6,442 nucleotides of DNA from Candidatus Kariarchaeota archaeon. Lineage in GTDB: Archaea; Asgardarchaeota; Heimdallarchaeia; Heimdallarchaeales; Kariarchaeaceae. The position numbers and the translations under genes were made by a program. The notes below the pieces were generated by a model. That model saw only the letters and a program-made list of their open reading frames with translations. It was not told the origin of the DNA and did not search any database. The stretch is from positions 1-6,442 of the forward strand of contig JAEOUB010000075.1 in the NCBI GenBank assembly GCA_016839545.1, read 5' to 3'. Positions 1-5,866 of this stretch are shown one piece after another; positions within the stretch are counted from its first letter, which is position 1, and every line of letters begins with the position of its first letter.

Positions 1-1602
1 CTTTCCTGTTTCATTTGCATTCACAAATGCTTCAAACGACTCCTTTAGCATTGATCTGATGGCATAGTGATAGATCTTAGGATCAGTATCCTCTGCCACC
101 TTCTGATATTTCTGACCAGCTTCTCTGTAGTTTGCCAAGCTTCTCCACTCAATGTCTGCCTTCCTGAAGTACATACCTGCTTGTTCATATGCTTTTGCAG
201 CAAAATAGTTGTAATTTTCTTTGGCAAACCCTTTGGCAATATTTTCTTGCAAATCTGCAATTTTCTCATAATCCTCCGTTGACTCAAGTCCCAAAGTGGC
301 AAGTTGAAGCATTTCCCATGCAGTATAAACAATTTTACCATCTAGGGCGGCTTTTGCAGCATCAGCTAATTGTGACGATAGCTCAAATAGGAGAGAATTA
401 TCTCGTATTTTCTTGAAATGTTCTGCAACAATTGCAAAATCACGTTCAGGTGGCATTTGACCCAATTCGGCTTGATACTTCATCCTGTTCAATAATAGAA
501 TAACCTCTGTTCTCGGATCTATAGGTTTGAAGACATGAGAAATTAATTCCCAAAACGCTCTGGACTCTACAGCGAAATAGCCGTCCTGTGTTTTGTTAAT
601 CATTAATGCGTTTGCAAGTCCGTCTAATACCTCCAAACTGTGAATTTTTTTGAAATCATCTATTCGGTATAGATTTGTAGAATTTCCTGACATATCTCTA
701 AGAAATGCAATTTCCTCGGAGGTCATTCCAAATGTCGTAGAGATGTTATTAGCGTCCAGAGAACTAGGATCGAGCTCTTTGGATATAATTAACTGTCTGA
801 GGGAGAGATCAAAAGGAAATCGTGTACTCGTAGAGACCACTGTTTCCCTGTCGGACTTCACAAGCTTCCCACGTCTCCTGATCATCAGCTCAGATTCATT
901 AAAATCAAATTGGTCAAGAGCAAGATGCAGAACGTAGTCTTCAGAGCCTGGTTCGTCTAATCCAAGATGATGATTGATGTCTGAATGTGAACTGGTAACA
1001 AGCAAGAGAGAATAGTTCTCTTTTTTCAGTATTTTAGCGATCTCAGGGATTACCTTCAGAAGACTAAGAAAACCGTAATTTGCAAAACGATCCAAGTCAT
1101 CTAGGAACATCCCATGTTGTGTTTTCTCCTCTCTCATGGCGATTTCAACCTTTTCGAGATCTTCGAAAAACTGTTTTACTTGAAGATTAATTGACTCAGG
1201 AGTCACAGGAAGGTCAGATGCCTCAGGAGGGGCTAACACATCAGCTATTTCTACATGTCGTCTTCTCTGGAAAAAACCTCGCCATTCAGGAGCCATCTCA
1301 TCGATGACTTGCTTTAGGTCTGTGAGAAAGGTTATTGCTTTTTTTGGAGAGTATGGAACTTCGACAGAGCCTGTAGCCACTCTTTCAAGTTCAGTCATCA
1401 TTCTGAATTTTCTCATTAGGGATGATTTACCAACACCAGCTAACCCACTGATATGGACCCACCTAACGGTAGGATTGGATCTTATGTACTCCATTAATAC
1501 ATCATGGAATTTGTCAATGCTCTCATTTCTCCCCACAAAATCATTGGGGTTAGTAGGGCCTGTTAGTTGTTCGAGAATGAAATCCAATGCTACAGCACTC
1601 AT
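1..1602 (-). CDS. STAND/AAA-type P-loop ATPase with TPR/alpha-SNAP-like C-terminus (3' partial)
   Basis: Reading the minus strand from ATG at 1602-1600 gives 534 codons without a stop up to the window edge, so the C-terminus is missing. Residues 22-26 read DFVGR, the usual entry to STAND/ORC-like NTPase domains. Walker A is GLAGVGKSS at 53-61 (Lys59). Walker B is MFLDDLD at 165-171, with Asp168/Asp169. A hydrophobic strand ending in a polar TSS (200-205) sits where sensor 1 is expected. RFPFDLSL (261-268) resembles the GxP loop after the nucleotide-binding domain, and a probable winged helix follows. From about 400 the protein is helical; YEQAG (472-476) and YREAG (492-496) are 20 residues apart, as in TPR or alpha-SNAP-like helical hairpins. 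No effector domain precedes the P-loop. An in-frame TAA shortly upstream supports this start, although the only SD-like bases (AAGG) touch the ATG. STAND proteins are usually ATP-dependent signalling switches; the ligand here is unknown. Confidence 0.85.
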   Translation of the reverse strand, partial: MSAVALDFILEQLTGPTNPNDFVGRNESIDKFHDVLMEYIRSNPTVRWVHISGLAGVGKSSLMRKFRMMTELERVATGSVEVPYSPKKAITFLTDLKQVIDEMAPEWRGFFQRRRHVEIADVLAPPEASDLPVTPESINLQVKQFFEDLEKVEIAMREEKTQHGMFLDDLDRFANYGFLSLLKVIPEIAKILKKENYSLLLVTSSHSDINHHLGLDEPGSEDYVLHLALDQFDFNESELMIRRRGKLVKSDRETVVSTSTRFPFDLSLRQLIISKELDPSSLDANNISTTFGMTSEEIAFLRDMSGNSTNLYRIDDFKKIHSLEVLDGLANALMINKTQDGYFAVESRAFWELISHVFKPIDPRTEVILLLNRMKYQAELGQMPPERDFAIVAEHFKKIRDNSLLFELSSQLADAAKAALDGKIVYTAWEMLQLATLGLESTEDYEKIADLQENIAKGFAKENYNYFAAKAYEQAGMYFRKADIEWRSLANYREAGQKYQKVAEDTDPKIYHYAIRSMLKESFEAFVNANETGK

Positions 1603-1609
1603 CCTTATG

Positions 1610-1629
1610 TAATCTGAGAAATCAGATTA
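1610..1629 (-). repeat. Perfect 8-bp inverted repeat in the leader of the ATPase gene
   Basis: The arms TAATCTGA (1610-1617) and TCAGATTA (1622-1629) are exact reverse complements around a 4-base centre (GAAA on the plus strand, TTTC on the minus strand). The repeat ends 7 bases before the ATG at 1602 and lies at or just after the predicted transcription start. It could be a regulator operator, or an mRNA hairpin limiting ribosome access. Which of these applies is inference. Confidence 0.6.
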
Positions 1630-1652
1630 TCATAGCTTATTCGGAGAATCAT

Positions 1653-1673
1653 GTTATAAAAAAATGTATAAAA
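1653..1673 (-). promoter_or_regulatory. Candidate archaeal TATA boxes for the ATPase gene
   Basis: On the minus strand two TATA-like octamers follow one another: TTTTATAC (1666-1673) and TTTATAAC (1653-1660). With the usual archaeal spacing of about 25 bases, they would start transcription near 1643 or 1631. That gives a leader of roughly 28-42 bases holding the 8-bp inverted repeat. No clear purine-rich BRE is visible, so the exact box is uncertain. The position inside the only real intergenic gap of the window supports a promoter. Confidence 0.5.
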
Positions 1674-1713
1674 TCAGCGATGTGATTTGTCCCATTTTTA
1701 GAGCTTGATCGCT
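1658..1713 (-). terminator. Possible weak terminator of the upstream operon
   Basis: Just after the stop codon of the 783-residue gene, the minus strand has AGCGAT (1708-1713), repeated inverted as ATCGCT (1676-1681), with 26 bases between. It then has TTTT (1670-1673) and a T7 run (1658-1664). Archaeal RNA polymerase can stop at oligo-T tracts, so the T runs may end the operon. The stem is short, the loop long, and the T runs are also part of the TATA-like boxes, so this is a weak call. The rest of the 114-bp gap (1603-1716) shows nothing else. Confidence 0.25.
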
Positions 1714-1716
1714 ACA

Positions 1717-4068
1717 TCACGTAATTTTGATGGAGTCCCGAAGTCCAGCCAATGGATAATTGGGATCAATGGTCAATATAGCTTTCTCCGCAATCGGAAT
1801 GAGTTCTTTCACTGGATTTTCCTCCAATACCTTAGCCATCTTTCGTAGAGCTCGAGGTGTGGCGAATTGACTTAGCGCCCAATAAGATGCCATCTTGATC
1901 TCAAGATCATCGTTCCCGAGTTGATCGAGGAGCAAGCCCTCAGCTTCAATATACCTTAGTATACCGAGAGAGAAGATCATGCCTATTCTTGACCCCCGAT
2001 CAATTTCACTACCATCCCTTAGATTTGAGATAATGGAATCGGGGTCCAGCAGATTCATTCTCGCTGCCATAATCGCCCCACCAAGCCTAACAGATTCGCT
2101 CTGAATTTCTTGAATCTTCAGGAACTCGGTCTCGAAGATCTTGGGATTATTCTCAATCCACCTGAAAGTGGCATACCTACCCCCTCGGGCCAACCCCGAA
2201 GCGATATCCATTACTGGATCTTCCAATGGCTTGTCTCGCAGAAAGAGTACGAATATGAGAGCAAGAGGGATTATCCTCCAGCTAAAATTCACAGTTGAAC
2301 TTCTATCCGTCCAAATTATGACATTCAGAAAGAACAGAATAAATCCGCTAATAAACAGGTTCGATCTCCAACGTGCCGAAAAGAAGTAACCGTGTGCATA
2401 TGCTTTGGTCATCCCATATATCCCACCCGCGAAAATTAAAGTTGGTAATATAACGAGAAATACAACGAAAGTCAAGATTTCAAGTGATGTTAGCCCTATT
2501 GTCTGCCTGTAGGTTGCAGACAAAAATAAAAAGTATAGAAATATGAAACCACCCAAGATGGCGTTACGATAAGGATATCCGTACCAACCTTTCACAGACT
2601 CAATGAACTTTATGTCTCGCCTAACATCGATTGGCAGCTCACCTTCAAAAAGATCTGAAGATCTGTGAAAACCTGGAATCCCTTGAGGTACGGGGAGGAC
2701 TCTGAATAAGAATCTGATAACGAATCCTATTACAAGAATAGCCACGATAAACCCTAGCAATGCACCTAATTGGGACAACACGAAATAAAATACAAGATCA
2801 ATCAAGATAAATGCAAAACCAAAAATGAGTATCCCAAACCATTGATCTTTGAGAGAAGAGTATAGTGAGGTAATAATCCTGAAGACCTCTTCATATCCCA
2901 CTATGATCAAGAACGGTGCTAAGACCACCAACACGATCTGGATATAAACTAAATAGATACCCAATGAGTCTGCAAATGTGATTTCAGAGTCCAGAGGGTT
3001 GTATGGACCCAAATTATCCGGAATTAGTTTCAAAATTACTTCCTGAAATTCAAGTCTAGTATCTAATAATCGGATGAATAAACCTGCAACGACCACGGCT
3101 ACAAAATTTCCAGTTCGCCACATTATGATCCCTAGAACGATACCAAGCAATAATGAGTCAAAGAGATCGAATAGATAGTAAATCGGTTGGGAGAAAATGC
3201 TTATTCCGCTCGTGAAAGCTGTGGCTTGCAAAACTGCGGGCATAAAAACAATACCTGCAGATCCGAGTTGATATCCTCTCGCCTGAGATGCCATCAATCC
3301 ACGAAGTAGTATTTCAAGGGCAATGTAACTGATTATGAATGAAACCAATACCAAATCCTTCTCAGTATCCGTCAATAGATCCCAGAACCGAGCTCCACGA
3401 ACAACACCATAATCAATTTCCACAATATTTGGTTCTGTTGGGATTAAACCTGCAGGTCCTAGAACAAGTTCTAAGAGAAACCTGACAAAATACACTGCTC
3501 CAAAATATAGACCTGTCAGAGGTGCGATATAAATGAAGGATTTAGGAAGCGAAATTCTTGAAACTCGGTCAGAGTAGGTCAGCTTGTTTTTCTTCATCTC
3601 GTAATCGGAAAGAATGATGACACCAAGTGCAGTGATAAAACTACTAAGAATATTTGCCATCATCAGTGATGGAGAGATCCTCTCATAATCGAGGAGCCCT
3701 AATCCACCAAATTGGACCGGGGCAAGAGCGAGAGTTAAGGCAAACTGTAGAATTAATGCAATGATCACCACAGGGAAGTAAATTCTGAAAAAACCAGACA
3801 GAAATGTGGATGCATGAAATTGGTTGAACTTGTGCTCCAATCTTTTAGGACTGACATAAAAGCGAACGATACCTACTATGCCAATCGTTAGAGCTAAAAT
3901 GAATACGAATATAATGAATGAGATAAATCCCCCATTTCCCGTCAACGATGAAACAAGAGACGTACCAAGGACTAATGAAAGAACAAGAATTACGATAAAG
4001 AGTGGAATACGATATCTTTTGATCAGATCCATTATAGGATCTGAAGGATTACTCGTTTCCTGGGTCAT
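1717..4068 (-). CDS. Polytopic membrane protein: degenerate CPBP-like region plus C-terminal HEAT-like repeats
   Basis: This 783-residue protein is not one I can name. About 15 hydrophobic segments are visible (near 21-41, 48-70, 95-117, 134-153, 177-201, 238-256, 269-290, 301-330, 368-391, 408-429, 433-455, 503-517, 528-548, 569-585 and 597-611). Residues about 135-340 follow the plan of CPBP/Abi intramembrane proteases: ALEILLRG (250-257) aligns with the EExxxR motif, and GIVLGIIMWRTGN (309-321) matches the later Gly-rich helix ending in TGN. However, the first Glu is Leu251, and there is no His between 86 and 467, so both catalytic His motifs are missing. A scaffold or partner-binding role is more likely than proteolysis. 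Residues about 640-767 form HEAT-like helical pairs, probably cytoplasmic. The ATG overlaps the upstream stop codon as ATGA and has a strong SD, so translation is probably coupled to the CARDB-like gene. The stop is TGA at 1719-1717. Confidence 0.9.
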   Translation of the reverse strand: MTQETSNPSDPIMDLIKRYRIPLFIVILVLSLVLGTSLVSSLTGNGGFISFIIFVFILALTIGIVGIVRFYVSPKRLEHKFNQFHASTFLSGFFRIYFPVVIIALILQFALTLALAPVQFGGLGLLDYERISPSLMMANILSSFITALGVIILSDYEMKKNKLTYSDRVSRISLPKSFIYIAPLTGLYFGAVYFVRFLLELVLGPAGLIPTEPNIVEIDYGVVRGARFWDLLTDTEKDLVLVSFIISYIALEILLRGLMASQARGYQLGSAGIVFMPAVLQATAFTSGISIFSQPIYYLFDLFDSLLLGIVLGIIMWRTGNFVAVVVAGLFIRLLDTRLEFQEVILKLIPDNLGPYNPLDSEITFADSLGIYLVYIQIVLVVLAPFLIIVGYEEVFRIITSLYSSLKDQWFGILIFGFAFILIDLVFYFVLSQLGALLGFIVAILVIGFVIRFLFRVLPVPQGIPGFHRSSDLFEGELPIDVRRDIKFIESVKGWYGYPYRNAILGGFIFLYFLFLSATYRQTIGLTSLEILTFVVFLVILPTLIFAGGIYGMTKAYAHGYFFSARWRSNLFISGFILFFLNVIIWTDRSSTVNFSWRIIPLALIFVLFLRDKPLEDPVMDIASGLARGGRYATFRWIENNPKIFETEFLKIQEIQSESVRLGGAIMAARMNLLDPDSIISNLRDGSEIDRGSRIGMIFSLGILRYIEAEGLLLDQLGNDDLEIKMASYWALSQFATPRALRKMAKVLEENPVKELIPIAEKAILTIDPNYPLAGLRDSIKIT

Positions 4069-5864
4069 TCGTCCACCTCCTCGAAAGTGAGGATCGCATC
4101 AACATGGGCTCTTGTAATTGCAGTTCTTTGTTTGAAAAATCGGCGAATACGAGCCACAATCAACCCTGAAATTGTAAGAACTGCTAGAACTACAGTTACT
4201 CTTAATCTGATATTTGCCTGGACTTCAAAAGTTTCTTCAGTTTCATTATCTTCTTCGTTGATCTCGGTTACCTCGTTATCAATATCTACCATGACACTTA
4301 CGCTCATTGATTCCTGTCGATAGGGAACGAATTCTCGAATATTGTACTCTATTGTATCGTTAACTTGGAGGAAATCGTACCTCTCATCGATAACAACCTC
4401 ATCATTTAGTGAAACCTCAATCCTGAACGTACTTGCAGGGAGAGTCCCATTCGCCGTGATAATGATTTGAATGATTTGACCAGTGTACTCTTCTACGGGT
4501 CCGGGGATTACCGACACCGATGTAACCGCTAAATTTGCAAATCGATACCAAGTACCAGACAATCCAGTGATATTTTTGAAAGATTGAGAGTTTAAAGGCA
4601 ACAGCACAAATGAAGATGATGGAGACATTGGATGACCAACTTTCCCTGGTGATATTGCCATCCCAAATAACTCATCAGTGGCCAAAATAAATTGGCTATC
4701 TTCAAGACTATTAACACTGATCGCCTGCCGAATAAATCCGATCTCTGATTCCCTACTTTCAACTACATAATCAGATACCTCATAATCGTACCTTGAAAAG
4801 TTGAATTTTGTATCCTCACCACTTAAACTAAAATGAGATGAGTATTGTGATGGAGTAAGGAAGAGCTCACCTGCTCTCATTTCATCTATCGACATGAGTT
4901 GAATAGTACTACTCCTGATCAATCCTCCATATGCCGTCTTGATTCTAATATTTGCCTCGGCGACTCCACGAGTAAGATTAAACCCACGAAGCAATGGATC
5001 TAACTCTATTTCTATGGGTTCGAATATTTCTAAAATTTCGGTTTTGCCATTGGCAAAATAGAACTTGGCCTCTGTGGGTTGAGATGGATTTATTGAAAGG
5101 TAGCTTAACTCCACTTCATCAGGTCTTAGTGACGAAATACTGGAATCAAAATAGTAATTTGATCCTTGCAAATACCTTGGAACTGCCATGGACGCAGACA
5201 TTCCCTCCTCGGTATCTGAATAGAATGCCCCTAATGTTGGATAACTACTGTTAATATAATCGCCTTTACTGATTGAGATCGATACAGGACGAGCAGGGAG
5301 GCTGAGAACTTCAACTCGATGTGATCCTGATAGAGATTGGATCTGCACCTCTGCACCTGGGTCAAGGCTTAGAATGCTGATTTCACCGTCAAATGGTGCG
5401 AAATACTCGAACCCCATCATTCTGCGAGGTAGTATTGAATACCCGAAAGATGAGTCTGTAAATATGTCTTCAGTTGACCTTTGACCCACTATTTGGACTG
5501 GTGATGTGGTTCGAATGAGAGAACCATTTGTAAGTCCAAAATTATCTGTTGGATTGAAAACTATCTTTGTGGGTTCTTGCAACTGAGCAAAATTTGTACC
5601 AATTGAATTCTGGGCAAATGAGGTAATTAGCAAGGTGGGAAAGAGAGTATACAAGGCAATTTCAGATTGACCATCTTTGTGACTACCATTGAAGACCAAG
5701 GGAATATAATAATCAAAAAAGTTGGGGCTCCCACCTCCACCACCTCCTCCAGGGTTACCAGCTTGAGGGGGGGCATCCTCATCTCCACTTGAAGATGCAG
5801 AAACTGACAGTCCCGGGGCTGAAGACAATATCAAGAAGGCAAGTAAAATCCAAACTCCTCTCAT
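4065..5864 (-). CDS. Secreted, membrane-anchored surface protein with a CARDB-like domain
   Basis: This 599-residue protein starts with a signal peptide (MRG, hydrophobic 4-20, likely cleavage after VSA at 21-23). An acidic, Pro-rich stretch and a linker of seven glycines (39-45) follow. Residues about 50-440 are a beta-rich ectodomain without a family I recognise. Residues about 443-548 resemble CARDB, an Ig-like adhesion-type domain often found in archaeal surface proteins: it begins NLAVTSVSVIPG and ends in the typical acidic VDxxNEVxExNEEDN segment. One membrane helix (about 553-571) is followed by RIRRFFKQR, which sets the C-terminus in the cytoplasm, and a 28-residue tail. Nine N-x-S/T sequons (Asn59, 113, 205, 296, 355, 431, 472, 502, 540) all lie in the predicted exterior, as expected for archaeal N-glycosylation. 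No catalytic motif is visible. It starts 2 bp after the DUF58 stop and overlaps the next gene by 4 bp, so it probably acts with both. Confidence 0.9.
   Translation of the reverse strand: MRGVWILLAFLILSSAPGLSVSASSSGDEDAPPQAGNPGGGGGGGSPNFFDYYIPLVFNGSHKDGQSEIALYTLFPTLLITSFAQNSIGTNFAQLQEPTKIVFNPTDNFGLTNGSLIRTTSPVQIVGQRSTEDIFTDSSFGYSILPRRMMGFEYFAPFDGEISILSLDPGAEVQIQSLSGSHRVEVLSLPARPVSISISKGDYINSSYPTLGAFYSDTEEGMSASMAVPRYLQGSNYYFDSSISSLRPDEVELSYLSINPSQPTEAKFYFANGKTEILEIFEPIEIELDPLLRGFNLTRGVAEANIRIKTAYGGLIRSSTIQLMSIDEMRAGELFLTPSQYSSHFSLSGEDTKFNFSRYDYEVSDYVVESRESEIGFIRQAISVNSLEDSQFILATDELFGMAISPGKVGHPMSPSSSFVLLPLNSQSFKNITGLSGTWYRFANLAVTSVSVIPGPVEEYTGQIIQIIITANGTLPASTFRIEVSLNDEVVIDERYDFLQVNDTIEYNIREFVPYRQESMSVSVMVDIDNEVTEINEEDNETEETFEVQANIRLRVTVVLAVLTISGLIVARIRRFFKQRTAITRAHVDAILTFEEVDE
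4075..4082 (-). promoter_or_regulatory. Strong ribosome binding site for the 783-residue membrane protein
   Basis: The minus strand reads GAGGAGGT, six bases before the ATG at 4068. This near-perfect Shine-Dalgarno sequence lies inside the last codons of the upstream gene, where it encodes the acidic EEVDE tail. It fixes the start and, with the ATGA overlap, points to coupled translation. Confidence 0.8.
4461..4479 (-). repeat. Tandem 9-bp duplication inside the CARDB-like domain
   Basis: AATGATTTG occurs twice head to tail on the plus strand (4461-4469, 4470-4478), plus one matching extra base. In frame it encodes the repeated triplet Gln-Ile-Ile (residues 463-468) in a predicted beta-strand. 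It is probably a small in-frame duplication, or chance in an isoleucine-rich strand. Confidence 0.5.
5730..5773 (-). repeat. Glycine-codon repeat and C7 homopolymer behind the signal peptide
   Basis: Seven consecutive GGN codons (5730-5750) encode Gly39-45 of the surface protein. Sixteen bases before them in the reading direction, a run of seven C (5767-5773; G7 on the plus strand) encodes part of Ala-Pro-Pro at residues 31-33. Both tracts are simple-sequence DNA in the probable linker between the signal peptide and the ectodomain. A one-base slip in the C7 run would shift the frame of nearly the whole mature protein. Confidence 0.7.
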
Positions 5865-5866
5865 AA

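Noticed and set aside
45..341. A 98-codon minus-strand open frame
   Set aside because: It overlaps the STAND ATPase on the same strand in another frame. The ATPase frame is uninterrupted here and encodes helical repeats, so this is a shadow.
650..937. Plus-strand open frames within 67-1612 (for example 650-937 and 1304-1612)
   Set aside because: They lie opposite a continuous 534-codon minus-strand frame with clear Walker A and B motifs, and their translations show no recognisable domains.
1..1602. A frameshifted or broken ATPase gene, suggested by the lack of a closed open frame in this region
   Set aside because: Codon-by-codon reading finds no stop or shift from 1602 to 1. The frame simply has no stop codon inside the window.
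1603..1716. A small RNA or tRNA gene in the intergenic gap
   Set aside because: Only an 8-bp hairpin and T-rich boxes are present. There is no cloverleaf, B box or longer structured region.
2110..2389. Plus-strand frames opposite the large membrane protein and the surface protein (also 3878-4090, 4087-4323, 4994-5254)
   Set aside because: They are antisense to long, well-supported minus-strand genes and show no domain or credible upstream signals.
2878..2892. GYEEVFR (residues 391-397 of the 783-residue protein) as a CPBP EExxxR motif
   Set aside because: The spacing is EE-x2-R, one residue short, and it lies after the CPBP-like helices, probably at a membrane boundary.
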